Assembly (NCBI GenBank): GCA_016709305.1
Contig: JADJNA010000033.1
Span: forward strand, 1-47,302
Length of the DNA: 47,302 nt
Direction: 5' to 3'
Source of the DNA: Candidatus Villigracilis saccharophilus
GTDB lineage: Bacteria > Chloroflexota > Anaerolineae > Anaerolineales > Villigracilaceae
Positions within the stretch are counted from its first letter, which is position 1; each line of letters begins with the position of its first letter. Shown here one piece after another: positions 8,192 through 16,329 of this stretch. The position numbers were made by a program, and so were the translations under genes. The notes below the pieces were generated by a model. It saw only the letters and a program-made list of their open reading frames with translations. It did no database searches and had not been told where the DNA came from.

Positions 8192-8956
8192 TTATCGATT
8201 GGCTGTGAAGTATCGAAATAATACAAACCCGCCTGCCGCGATCAGCACGACTGCCCAAAGGTAATTCGCGAACTGCAGCAGGGATGCGATCCCCAGCACA
8301 CCCATAACACCCAGAGCCAAGGCAGGCCAATAAGCCCACTTCATCCCTGCAAGTACGGCAACCAGCAGAAATGTGATGGCGAGGCCGAAAAAGAAAAAGC
8401 CTGCGGATTGAAATCCGCCAAACTGATCTGCGGCAACTGTCATGCCGGCCAATGTTGTCAACACGCCCGCAGGGATAAGCGCCCACCAACGTTCGGCTCG
8501 ATCGGTAAGATAAACAATAAAAAAGGAAAGACCAATGCCGCCGAGGAAGATCATTCCACCAAATTCTTCAAATTGCTGGGTGGCGAGGATCATCACGGCC
8601 AGCGCGGTCAACACGCCTGCAGGAATGACTGCCCACCAGCGTTCGGTTCGGGCGGTGAAATACACATACCAAAATGAAAGTCCGATCCCACCCAGAAAGA
8701 CCGACCCGCCAAACTCTTGAAGCGACTCGGGCAGCAGAATCAACACGCCCAGCGCGGCGAGCGTAAAACCAGGAAATGCGCTCCACCAATGGCCGCCAAA
8801 AAGCATAGTTAAAAAAGCCAGACCGGCAGCAAGGAATAATCCGCCCCAAAAATAACCTGAGGCATTATTTAGATAGCCGAGAGCCTGCGCCAACGCAAGA
8901 CCACCGCCCACGAGGAGCAATACACCCAATACAATCCCCGGATCAAATCTTTTCAT
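8192..8956 (-). CDS. Polytopic membrane protein with internal repeats
   Basis: 254 residues, nearly all hydrophobic helices. The middle contains two near-copies of a ~42-residue unit: FLGGIGLSFWYVYFTARTERWW...AGVLTALAVM and FLGGIGLSFFIVYLTDRAERWW...AGVLTTLAGM. I chose the ATG at 8956 because AAAAGGAGG lies just upstream. It is the last gene of an operon with the toast-rack protein and a DUF5668-like membrane protein, which suggests an envelope-stress or membrane-organising role. No catalytic motif is visible. Confidence 0.82.
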   Translation of the reverse strand: MKRFDPGIVLGVLLLVGGGLALAQALGYLNNASGYFWGGLFLAAGLAFLTMLFGGHWWSAFPGFTLAALGVLILLPESLQEFGGSVFLGGIGLSFWYVYFTARTERWWAVIPAGVLTALAVMILATQQFEEFGGMIFLGGIGLSFFIVYLTDRAERWWALIPAGVLTTLAGMTVAADQFGGFQSAGFFFFGLAITFLLVAVLAGMKWAYWPALALGVMGVLGIASLLQFANYLWAVVLIAAGGFVLFRYFTANR

Positions 8957-8969
8957 AGTTTCCTCCTTT

Positions 8970-9767
8970 TTAGATAACTCGAATGGATGCCGCGCCAGCA
9001 TCTATGGTCATGTCAACAGCATTCTCAGCGGAGTTGAAATCTGGGGATTGGTAAACACTTCCATTGCGGGGGAAACGCGACTCGTTGATCTTGAAATCTG
9101 CGGCGCCCATAGAGGTGCGGATGCGTGCGGAGAGTCCTTCAGGGACGATCACTTCCAAAGAAGCCGCACCAAGATCCAGGTCCGCACGGAAGCGGCCGCC
9201 CGCAGGCAAAATTATTTTGGTATCACTCGCGCCGGTGTCCAGATCCAGATCTGTGATGTTCATGTCAGTCAAATCAATTACAGATTTGTTCGCGCCAAGA
9301 TTTAGGTCTAGTGCGATAGGGATATTTGCATTCAAAGCCAGATCCCAATTGATCTGGGAATTAGCTCCAAAGAAAGGGAATTTCATGAAATCATTTACGG
9401 GCCGCATCTTGACCTCGAGCCTGTCTCCGTCTCGATTGGCTTTGTGGTCCAGCCCGCCAGAAAAAGAGCCGTGCGCCAACTCGTTGACATTTGCGCCGCT
9501 GTGAATTTTTAATTCACCTGCGCCATGATTGATCTTAACATTGGCAGAAGAAGCTCCCTGCAGGTCAATGGAAATATTTTCCATTTCAACCTGCCCGCGA
9601 AAGAACACACCAACCAGAACCCATACACCCGCACCTAGAAGAGCGATTGGCCAAAAGAGGTCAGTCGGCGACGTGCCGTTTGGAAGTCGAACTCCCATCT
9701 CACTGGCAAGCATCAAACCACCAATGAGAAGCAGCGCAGCTCCCCAGACCAATTGATTGCGTCCCAT
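8970..9767 (-). CDS. LiaF / toast-rack-domain membrane protein
   Basis: 265 residues. Two membrane helices (about 5-22 and 37-56) are followed by a long soluble part rich in short beta-strands: INHGAGELKIHSGAN, LDLNLGANKSVIDL, DTGASDTKIILPAGG, DLGAASLEVIVPEG. The repeated G-A-x-x-x-x-I pattern is typical of the DUF2154/toast_rack beta-helix family, related to the LiaF envelope-stress proteins. The ATG at 9767 has AAAGGAGA upstream. It is the second gene of the operon, 1 bp after the preceding stop codon. Confidence 0.82.
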   Translation of the reverse strand: MGRNQLVWGAALLLIGGLMLASEMGVRLPNGTSPTDLFWPIALLGAGVWVLVGVFFRGQVEMENISIDLQGASSANVKINHGAGELKIHSGANVNELAHGSFSGGLDHKANRDGDRLEVKMRPVNDFMKFPFFGANSQINWDLALNANIPIALDLNLGANKSVIDLTDMNITDLDLDTGASDTKIILPAGGRFRADLDLGAASLEVIVPEGLSARIRTSMGAADFKINESRFPRNGSVYQSPDFNSAENAVDMTIDAGAASIRVI

Positions 9768-9768
9768 T

Positions 9769-10299
9769 TTATTCTCCTTTGCTGCGGAATGAGCGATATA
9801 AGCCGCTGCCGAGTACCCAAACGCCAAGCAGGATCAGCAGGATCGCAGGACCAAAGTTACCAAGCAATGACCAACCGCCCAGGAAGGATGCAAAGACAAG
9901 AAACAGCACTGCGCTGATCACCATCAAATTAAGGCCATGCTTTAAATTATCCGCCGTATTTTCACCGAGAATACCGGCAAGGACAGTTCCCACACCCACA
10001 AAGCCGGGGATGAGAGCCCACATAAAGGACCAGGATGAAAAATCCTTAGTGATTTGCTGATAGTAGAAAATTCCACCAAGTCCGGCCACGATCGCTGCGG
10101 GTACGGACATGCCAGGCTGACCCAGTACAAGTCCAAGGATAAATATCCCGCCGCCGATCAAGAACATATTCATCGGCCACCGAGTATATTGCTCAAAGGT
10201 GTTGTGGAAAGCGGGTACATTTTTATCAATGAGGAACCACGCGCCGAGTAAAATGAGGATAACACCAAGCGCCAATTGGGAACGACCTTGTTTATTCAT
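9769..10299 (-). CDS. DUF5668/LiaI-like membrane protein
   Basis: 176 residues with about six hydrophobic segments, including LALGVILILLGAWFLIDKN at the N-terminus and ILLILLGVWVLGSGLYRSF at the C-terminus. The N-terminal helix followed by a Trp-rich segment resembles LiaI-LiaF-like transmembrane regions. A ribosome site (ATAAGGAGA) precedes the ATG at 10299. It is the first gene of the three-gene operon. Function is not established; association with the toast-rack gene suggests membrane-stress biology. Confidence 0.78.
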   Translation of the reverse strand: MNKQGRSQLALGVILILLGAWFLIDKNVPAFHNTFEQYTRWPMNMFLIGGGIFILGLVLGQPGMSVPAAIVAGLGGIFYYQQITKDFSSWSFMWALIPGFVGVGTVLAGILGENTADNLKHGLNLMVISAVLFLVFASFLGGWSLLGNFGPAILLILLGVWVLGSGLYRSFRSKGE

Positions 10300-10595
10300 G
10301 CTATATTCTCCTTATATAAAGCGTCAATAATAGTTTATTACTTTTTGAGTAAAAAGCAAAGCCCTTGAAGATATACGGGGATAAATGAGAAAAGTTGTGA
10401 GAAGAAAAGATATAGAAGTATTCAGAAAACAGGTGATTGGATGCATAAAGCGAGCCGCGTTTTTGGCGCAGCTCGCTCTATAAAAAAATCTCATTTTTCT
10501 CTGTACGCTTTTTACCCTGTGGGCTGTGGCTAATAAAAAACGTAATTTTTACCCTTGATTGGGATAACGCTAATGATCCCACCTGTGCAAAAAAA
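10300..10595. other. Intergenic region with hairpins
   Basis: About 296 bp without a convincing gene. It contains a short hairpin CTTTTT-gagt-AAAAAG near 10340 and a stronger one with arms AGCGAGC (10449-10455) and GCTCGCT (10471-10477) plus an inner GCG/CGC. The second may end the SDR transcript arriving from the right. The promoter of the three-gene membrane operon should also lie here, but I could not place clear -35/-10 boxes. Confidence 0.5.
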
Positions 10596-11531
10596 CTACT
10601 TCTCTCTGCACCATTCGATTGTTGCGCGCATGGCATCTTTCAAGGGTGTTCCCTGCCAGCCAAAGGCTTTTTCGGCCTTGGTTGAATCCATGATGAAAGG
10701 TTTATCCCATTCGTAGAGCATTTCCACTGATTCACGCATGGCTGGGATAAATAAACCAAGGAAGCTGGTCATCATTTTACCCGCGGCCATATATTTCACC
10801 TTTTGACCCAGCACTTCTTCCATGATGCGAACCAACTCAATTTGCGTGATGGGCACGGGAGATGGCGTAAACCAGATCTGGCCAAGCGCCTCTTCGCGTG
10901 TGCCGAGGGTTGCCAATAATTTTCCAAAATCTGCGACATAAGAAAAAGTATGCGGCTGGTCTGTTCTGCCAAGTAGATTTATGGATTTACCCGCCAAGGC
11001 CGGGCGTATGGCGTAATCGGTTACAGCCGCATCGTCAGGGCCAAAAAAATTGGAAGCGCGCCCAATCGCAGCGCGGATTTTCCCTGCCCGATGCGCTTCC
11101 ATAACAGCAGTCGCCATTTCAGCGCGGACTTTGCCTTTTTTGGTATGCGGCTGATACGGCATGTCTTCGCGTATGGGTTGTCCGTCTGTGTCACCATACA
11201 TGTAGAGATTATCACCAACGATAAACTTCGCGCCGTTGGCAGAGACAGCATCAAGGATCGCTTTTTGCATGGGCGGGAATTTTTCAGCCCATTCATGATA
11301 TTGAGGCTGGGCGCATTGATACACTGCCGTGGCACCTTTGATGACTTCGATATTTTTTGCAATATCATAGGCATCGCCTTTGACAACTTCAACTCCAGCG
11401 GGAATACGAGAATCCGCTTTGCCGGAATGGCTGACCATACGGACGGATTTGCCCAACTTCACCAACTCGCGCGCTGTCCATTTGCCGAGTGCGCCTGTAC
11501 CGAAAACAACGTGCAATTCATTTTGTGACAT
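10596..11531 (-). CDS. NAD(P)-dependent epimerase/dehydratase-type SDR
   Basis: 311 residues of the extended/atypical short-chain dehydrogenase fold. The nucleotide-binding motif GTGALGKWTARELVKLGKS lies at about residues 11-29. DNLYMYGD and KGKVRAEMATAVMEA occupy the active-site region, but the classical YxxxK is not clean, which is common in NmrA-like and atypical SDRs. The substrate cannot be read from sequence. AAAAGGAGA sits upstream of the ATG. It is transcribed away from the membrane operon's promoter region and probably alone. Confidence 0.82.
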   Translation of the reverse strand: MSQNELHVVFGTGALGKWTARELVKLGKSVRMVSHSGKADSRIPAGVEVVKGDAYDIAKNIEVIKGATAVYQCAQPQYHEWAEKFPPMQKAILDAVSANGAKFIVGDNLYMYGDTDGQPIREDMPYQPHTKKGKVRAEMATAVMEAHRAGKIRAAIGRASNFFGPDDAAVTDYAIRPALAGKSINLLGRTDQPHTFSYVADFGKLLATLGTREEALGQIWFTPSPVPITQIELVRIMEEVLGQKVKYMAAGKMMTSFLGLFIPAMRESVEMLYEWDKPFIMDSTKAEKAFGWQGTPLKDAMRATIEWCREK

Positions 11532-11620
11532 TTTATTTTTCTCCTTTTATGATTTTTTTAACCAATTACGCCGACTATCAAAACAAATTTATCTTGAAAT
11601 AATTTTTCCATACTACGAGA

Positions 11621-12028
11621 TTACCCTGAGCTGAATGCGTACCTGTGATTCCCAAAAAACACAATGAAGAATGATCCCACCGAAAGGCAATAAATCTTGA
11701 TGGCGATTTCAATCATTCCATCTGTCGTCAGGATGAAAAGCAAGCCAGTGTTGATTCCGTAAAGCAGCGCGTACAAGCCGAGAAAGATCAAACCAGAAGC
11801 GGCGAGCAAACCGAACAGCGCGGCTTTGTCATCTCCGCGCAGCAGGAAAATGAACGCCAGCAGCGAAGTAACCGCGATCCAACCATCTGCAAGCGGAAAG
11901 GACATGAACCAGTTCTTGTACCCCGGCACGAGTTCGGTCACTGGGAATATTTTTTCAAAGACCAATGTCCAATAAACAACGATTCCAAATGCAGTAAATG
12001 CGGTTAATCCAAGTGCAAGGTTTTCCAT
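11621..12028 (-). CDS. Small four-helix membrane protein
   Basis: 135 residues with four predicted hydrophobic segments (about 4-23, 48-65, 70-92 and 105-126). No motif was recognised. The start lies 2 bp after the stop of the MBL hydrolase, so the two genes form an operon. A GGGAA ribosome site sits inside the end of the upstream gene. Function unknown. Confidence 0.72.
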   Translation of the reverse strand: MENLALGLTAFTAFGIVVYWTLVFEKIFPVTELVPGYKNWFMSFPLADGWIAVTSLLAFIFLLRGDDKAALFGLLAASGLIFLGLYALLYGINTGLLFILTTDGMIEIAIKIYCLSVGSFFIVFFGNHRYAFSSG

Positions 12029-12030
12029 AT

Positions 12031-12720
12031 CTATTCCCTGCCATCCATTAATTTCGAGAAATGCTCCACGGCATCCCTACCCTTCAATGGACCGCCATGC
12101 CCGACATACAATGTGGAAGGCTTCATCCCAAAGATCTTTTTCATACTGGCATGGAGATCATCCAAGTCATCGATAAAATAGTGATAATTGGGACGGGTGC
12201 CAAATAAGGCTCCTCCCAAGATGCCGCCCATCATTAAATCACCGATAATGACATCCTGATTATCAAATAGAATTGAAATGGAACCCTTTGTATGACCGGG
12301 AGTGAGCAGAATTTTCCCGGCGACTCCAAAATCCTCCAAACGCAGTTCTTCATTAATTAATAAATCAGGCTCGCTCTTTTCAAAGGACTTTGGGATGACC
12401 GCCTTTATGATTTTAGCCTCGAAATTTCTCGGCTTGACAATGCCATTCGATCCGGTCCGCAGCATGAATGCATCCATGGAATGAATGGCGGCGGGAATGC
12501 CCAGCCTGCGTTTAAGTTCAGCGGTGGAGCCAGCATGATCTACGTGACCGTGTGTATGCAAAAGAAGAGTTAAGTCCTTTGGATTCACGCCTGCTTCTTG
12601 AACTACAGAAAGGATCTTATCAGCTTCATTTGGAGCGCCGGCATCCACAAGGATGGATTTGCTCTTTCCTTTCACGAGATAGGCGTTGGAAATACTAAGT
12701 TTGATCTTGATGATTTTCAT
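12031..12720 (-). CDS. MBL-fold metallohydrolase
   Basis: 229 residues with the metallo-beta-lactamase metal motif HTHGHVDHAG (H57, H59, D61, H62), a later LTPGHTKGS and YVGHGGP near the C-terminus. The fold binds two metal ions and hydrolyses thioester, lactone or phosphodiester bonds. The family is broad, glyoxalase-II-like, and the substrate is undetermined. The start codon directly abuts a palindromic non-coding block, and I see no ribosome site in front of the ATG. This could mean the native 5' region was replaced by an insertion. Confidence 0.88.
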   Translation of the reverse strand: MKIIKIKLSISNAYLVKGKSKSILVDAGAPNEADKILSVVQEAGVNPKDLTLLLHTHGHVDHAGSTAELKRRLGIPAAIHSMDAFMLRTGSNGIVKPRNFEAKIIKAVIPKSFEKSEPDLLINEELRLEDFGVAGKILLTPGHTKGSISILFDNQDVIIGDLMMGGILGGALFGTRPNYHYFIDDLDDLHASMKKIFGMKPSTLYVGHGGPLKGRDAVEHFSKLMDGRE

Positions 12721-13067
12721 CAGAGTCGCGGCATGGAAACCCCTTGCTTTAGCAATGGGGAGGAAATGCCGCCTCCTTCTTTTGAATTGGTTTCAATTTT
12801 CAATTTAAGCCTCTGTTATAATTTCGGTAAGGCACTCCATTTTTTTTTGGAGACAACAGCTTTCAGTACCTTACCAATTGAGAATAGAAGGTTGCAGAGA
12901 ATAATCGTTCTTTGCATAAAATCCTCAGCGTCAAAAGTGTAAAACTTTTGTAACTTCGAGCCAGTCCTTTGTGACTGGCGGGGCAGTTGTAAACCTGCCA
13001 TTGATCTCAACCCTAACGGGTTAGGGATAAAGCCTCCGCCTTTAGGCGTGAGGTTGTTTACATCGAT
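12721..13067. ncRNA. Hairpin-rich non-coding stretch, possible orphan IS200/IS605-type RNA or element end
   Basis: No credible gene in 347 bp. It is packed with inverted repeats: a nested hairpin GCGGCAT...ATGCCGC enclosing CCCCTTGC-TTTA-GCAATGGGG (12728-12771); GGTAAGG...CCTTACC with inner CTCCA/TGGAG (12826-12875); GCAGAGAA/TTCTTTGC (12894-12915); CAAAAGT/ACTTTTG (12932-12950); GCCAGTC/GACTGGC (12960-12979); GGCAG/CTGCC (12982-12999); CCCTAAC/GTTAGGG (13011-13026); and CCTC-GCC/GGC-GAGG (13033-13053). A TATAAT at 12817-12822 could promote a + strand RNA. The two outer CTTTAG/CCTTTAGG-type hairpins resemble right ends of IS200/IS605-family elements, but no tnpA, tnpB or iscB is present. Strand and class are inference. 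Confidence 0.45.
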
Positions 13068-13925
13068 CTACTTTAACCAATCCAAAATAATTTGATTTAC
13101 TTCCCGCGGTCTTTCCTGATGAACAAAATGATCCGCATCGAGCATCACCGTGGTTGGTTTTTGTGACAGCCAACGGGCGTTGCGAGCATGTCCTGATTCC
13201 AGTAGATATCCATCGCGCCTTCCGTGGATCACCAAGGTCGGCACTGCAATACTTTCCATGTTTTCTTCCAGATCATACGGTTCCCGCGGGTAGTTCAACT
13301 GATAGAAAGCGGTAATGGCCAACGGGTCTGTGCCTCGTTCCGCATCGAGATAGAGCGGAGCCGCCTGCGGGTCGCGCAAACATCCGATGGGACCCACCCG
13401 GAACAATGGACGCGCTCCTTCGATTTGCATTTTCCTAGCGTAACCACTCGCATCATACTGCGCGCCGCGCTGACTTAGCTCTTCGCGCAAGGCGTTCGGG
13501 TGCGGCACACTCAGGATAATAAGGCGGCTTGTCATCGCGGCATATGCGGCCGCAAAATGCCAGGCCACCCAGGCACCCGCATCATGACCGACGACCACTG
13601 CTTGATCCTGCCCAAGATGCTTCACCAGCGCCGCGATATCCGTGACTAACTCTTCGACCCGATATCCATCCCTGGTTCGCGGTTTGCCGGATTTATTAAA
13701 GCCGCGCTGGTCTATGGCAACAACCTGAAAATGCCTGGCGAGTTCATCAATTTGATACCGCCATGAGTACCAAAACTCTGGGATGCCATGAATAAGCACC
13801 AGGAGCGGACCTTTCCCCAGCATTACATAATGCAGTTTGATGCCGTCGTTCTCGAAAAAGCCATCCTGAACAAGCCGGGCGACCGGGTGGGCAAAAGGCC
13901 AATTCTTTAAGATGTTCATATCCAT
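13068..13925 (-). CDS. Alpha/beta hydrolase, epoxide hydrolase-like
   Basis: 285 residues. The oxyanion motif HGIPEFWYSW, the nucleophile elbow VVGHDAGAW (Asp nucleophile) and the C-terminal DADHFVHQERP (catalytic His) match the epoxide hydrolase/haloalkane dehalogenase branch of the fold. An Asp nucleophile rather than Ser argues for epoxide or halide-ester chemistry. It ends the run of minus-strand genes that begins with tetR, starting 6 bp after the neighbouring ABM-like gene, so it may serve in the same detoxification operon. The hairpin-rich block begins right after its stop codon. Confidence 0.9.
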   Translation of the reverse strand: MDMNILKNWPFAHPVARLVQDGFFENDGIKLHYVMLGKGPLLVLIHGIPEFWYSWRYQIDELARHFQVVAIDQRGFNKSGKPRTRDGYRVEELVTDIAALVKHLGQDQAVVVGHDAGAWVAWHFAAAYAAMTSRLIILSVPHPNALREELSQRGAQYDASGYARKMQIEGARPLFRVGPIGCLRDPQAAPLYLDAERGTDPLAITAFYQLNYPREPYDLEENMESIAVPTLVIHGRRDGYLLESGHARNARWLSQKPTTVMLDADHFVHQERPREVNQIILDWLK

Positions 13926-13931
13926 AACCTT

Positions 13932-14366
13932 TTATGCGGGTGGATTTGGCACGCTGAAACCCGCCTGCATCATCTCCGGGGCAGTGCGGCCAGACTCATG
14001 CAGGGGCGATGGATGTTTGACCTTTGACAACTTTCCTTCACTTAACATGCGCCGATGTGCTTCTTCCCATGTGGGCAAAACCACATCCACTTGCTGCCAG
14101 CGCGCGACAGAAGCTTCATTACATAACTCAGAAAGCATTCTCATGGCGATCTGGTGTGCGCCTGAACCGCGATACTTTCTCATTGAGCCTTCATCTTTCC
14201 AGACGGTCTTTGTCCAGACCACATTGTTCTTCTCAAAGCGTGTTTCCACGCCGAGAACGCCTTCCGATTTTTGTGCCTGACTCATGGTTCGCATGGCATG
14301 GAACAGGAAGACCGGCATATAAAAAATGGAGCGAACTCTCAAACGGGTGATAGATACGTTGTTCAT
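13932..14366 (-). CDS. Small ABM-fold protein (DUF3291-like), copy A
   Basis: 144 residues. It starts VSITRLRVRSIFYMPVFLFHAM and continues FEKNNVVWTKTVWKDEGSMRKY, the pattern of dimeric ferredoxin-like ABM/DUF3291 proteins, some of which are monooxygenases (CrtA-type). Copy B lies about 1.5 kb upstream in the same gene run, has the same length and aligns without gaps; residues differ mainly in the segment before PTWEEAHRR and near the C-terminus. Function is not established. The context of a TetR regulator, flavoprotein and alpha/beta hydrolase suggests small-molecule oxidation or detoxification. Confidence 0.72.
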   Translation of the reverse strand: MNNVSITRLRVRSIFYMPVFLFHAMRTMSQAQKSEGVLGVETRFEKNNVVWTKTVWKDEGSMRKYRGSGAHQIAMRMLSELCNEASVARWQQVDVVLPTWEEAHRRMLSEGKLSKVKHPSPLHESGRTAPEMMQAGFSVPNPPA

Positions 14367-14393
14367 AATATTTTCCTTTTTATAATTATAGAT

Positions 14394-14891
14394 TCAAATC
14401 CTTGAGTATACGATCCATGTATGAGAAACATGGAAAGCCAGGAAGACGGTAGAAAGCGCCATGTAAAACCATTCTTTATATGGGGCTTGAAAATACAGTT
14501 CTCTGCCGATCAGGCCGATACCGACCAGCCAGATCAAAGCTGTGTAAGCGGGCGCAAGAAAGCCAGCCGCACTCAGACTCCAATCACTTTGCGGAAAATA
14601 CATCTGCATAAGCCACGAGCTGAAATAGATCAACACACCCAAAATATATAAACTCACCCCAAATTTTTGTGTTGAGGTGGAAATTCGAAGCGGCATGAAG
14701 ACTGGAAGTACAAAAACCAGCGCTCGAAAAAAATTCTCCCCACCTGTAATAAACGGCGGAATGTCCTTTTGAAAAATTTCCGCAAGATATGCGGGCGGCA
14801 GTTGTTCCGCAAAAATCACATTCCAAAGCATAATCGGGATCAGCAGTAAAATGCAATTTTGCAAATAGCCGATGATGTTTTCTATTTTCAT
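14394..14891 (-). CDS. Polytopic membrane protein, unknown
   Basis: 165 residues with about five hydrophobic segments. It begins MKIENIIGYLQNCILLLIPIM and has no recognised motif. The ATG at 14891 is preferred because AAAGGTG lies just upstream; a start 24 nt earlier is possible. It sits between the two ABM-like copies and next to a DUF4386-like membrane protein, all on the minus strand. Confidence 0.72.
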   Translation of the reverse strand: MKIENIIGYLQNCILLLIPIMLWNVIFAEQLPPAYLAEIFQKDIPPFITGGENFFRALVFVLPVFMPLRISTSTQKFGVSLYILGVLIYFSSWLMQMYFPQSDWSLSAAGFLAPAYTALIWLVGIGLIGRELYFQAPYKEWFYMALSTVFLAFHVSHTWIVYSRI

Positions 14892-14972
14892 AAACACCTT
14901 TTTAATATATTGCAATCGAATAATCCAGCCGAGTTCATAGCGATAAATTTCTCATAGATCGGAAACGAAAAT

Positions 14973-15752
14973 CTACAGAAACGACGGGACAACATTCGCC
15001 AGATACAAAACCGCGCCAAAGAGCCACATGCCCCAATGAACTGTTTGCAGGCTGGTTTCATCCTTTTTCTGAAACAGCATGAAGGACATGATCAGCGCCC
15101 AGACCACATACAAAGCCCAAAGTGCGATGGAAATATCCCCCAGAAAACTCAGGGCACTGGCGTTAACCGATTCGTAACTCTGGATGAAAAGCGCAACGCC
15201 TGAGATTAATCCGAGCCAGGCAAGTTTTTTATCAAAAGCGTTGTTTTGGATAAGAACAACGCCCAGCGCAATGAGCCACAAACCCGTGAACAATGTCCCC
15301 AAATGTTCGCCAACCGTCATGCCCATGTAGGTGTTGGCAAATTTTTCCAGAAAGAAAATGGTCTCCGAATTAATTTCTTTGGCGTTGTAGGCATTCGACA
15401 ACATGGGAATGAGAATCACCCAGCGGAAGAAGCCCAACATCTGGAACACGCCTGACAACAAGCCTGAAGTCACCGCGAACAAATCCAGCATCCGACCTTT
15501 TTTGGTGATCTGATACACTGCCACAGCCATGTAAACCTGCAGGATGGATGTCACTGACATCATGTAGTATGCCAATACAATCGTTCCCTGATTTGCCTGG
15601 AAAAGCGTAAAGCGTTCATCGGGGCTCTTGCGCAAAATATCGGGGAAGTCAAAAGAACTCGCCAGCATCAGATTGCCAACGATGATTAACAGGAAAAACC
15701 CCAGAAAAACCAGCGCTGTCGTTTTGTAGTCTGTTTTTGTAGTCATTGTCAT
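14973..15752 (-). CDS. DUF4386-like membrane protein
   Basis: 259 residues with seven or so membrane helices. The layout (LVFLGFFLLIIVGNLMLASS at the N-terminus, then YYMMSVTSILQVYMAVAVYQI and a later AWLGLISGVALFIQS) resembles the DUF4386 family of uncharacterised bacterial membrane proteins. AAAAAGGAGATC precedes the start, and ATG codons at 15752 and 15746 are both usable. It lies in the TetR-headed run of genes. Function unknown. Confidence 0.75.
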   Translation of the reverse strand: MTMTTKTDYKTTALVFLGFFLLIIVGNLMLASSFDFPDILRKSPDERFTLFQANQGTIVLAYYMMSVTSILQVYMAVAVYQITKKGRMLDLFAVTSGLLSGVFQMLGFFRWVILIPMLSNAYNAKEINSETIFFLEKFANTYMGMTVGEHLGTLFTGLWLIALGVVLIQNNAFDKKLAWLGLISGVALFIQSYESVNASALSFLGDISIALWALYVVWALIMSFMLFQKKDETSLQTVHWGMWLFGAVLYLANVVPSFL

Positions 15753-15843
15753 GATCTCCTTTTTTATGACATGTATTGAATAAGAATATTGTTGATCTCA
15801 CATTTGAATAATTCTGCTGGGTCATCAAAAACCCGCCCATGAC

Positions 15844-16278
15844 CTATGCTGGCGGCATGGGAGCCGAGAAACCAGATCGCATTCTCTCGGGCGCGGTTCG
15901 GCCCGCTGCATGCAAAGGCGAAGGATGCTTGACCTTCGAGAGTTTTCCCTCGGTCAATATGCGGCGATGCGCATCTTCCCAAGTGGGCAATTCAGTCCCA
16001 TCCTGCTGCCAACGGGCTATCGAGGCTTCCGAGCACATCTCAGAAAGGAGGCGCATGGCGATCTGATGCGCGCCCGAACTGCGATATTTTTTCATCTGTG
16101 CCTCATCTGCCCAGACTGTCTTTGTCCAAACAACGTTATTCTTCTCGAAGCGTGTTTCTACACCGAAAATGCCATCCGCTTTTTGCGCTTGCGTTCCGGT
16201 CCGCATGGCATGGAGCAGGAATACGGGCATATAGAAAATGGATCGAACACGCAGACGGGTAATGGATACTGTATACAT
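15844..16278 (-). CDS. Small ABM-fold protein (DUF3291-like), copy B
   Basis: 144 residues and an ungapped paralog of the gene at 13932-14366. It shares SITRLRVRSIFYMPVF, FGVETRFEKNNVVWTKTVW, GAHQIAMR and KLSKVKHPSPLH. AGGAGATA precedes the ATG. It lies directly behind the double-flavodoxin gene, a plausible supplier of reduced flavin if this is an oxygenase. The duplication spans only this gene, since the two membrane-protein genes between the copies are single. Confidence 0.74.
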   Translation of the reverse strand: MYTVSITRLRVRSIFYMPVFLLHAMRTGTQAQKADGIFGVETRFEKNNVVWTKTVWADEAQMKKYRSSGAHQIAMRLLSEMCSEASIARWQQDGTELPTWEDAHRRILTEGKLSKVKHPSPLHAAGRTAPERMRSGFSAPMPPA

Positions 16279-16329
16279 TTTATATCTCCTGTAAAATTCA
16301 TGGAAAGGTTTTGATACTCAACCGCCAGA

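Noticed and set aside
9064..9504. 146-codon + strand frame inside the toast-rack gene
   Set aside because: Arg/Ser-rich shadow of the minus-strand gene with no start signal.
12816..13010. 64-codon minus-strand frame in the hairpin-rich block
   Set aside because: It runs through several hairpins, has no ribosome site and no protein-like pattern.
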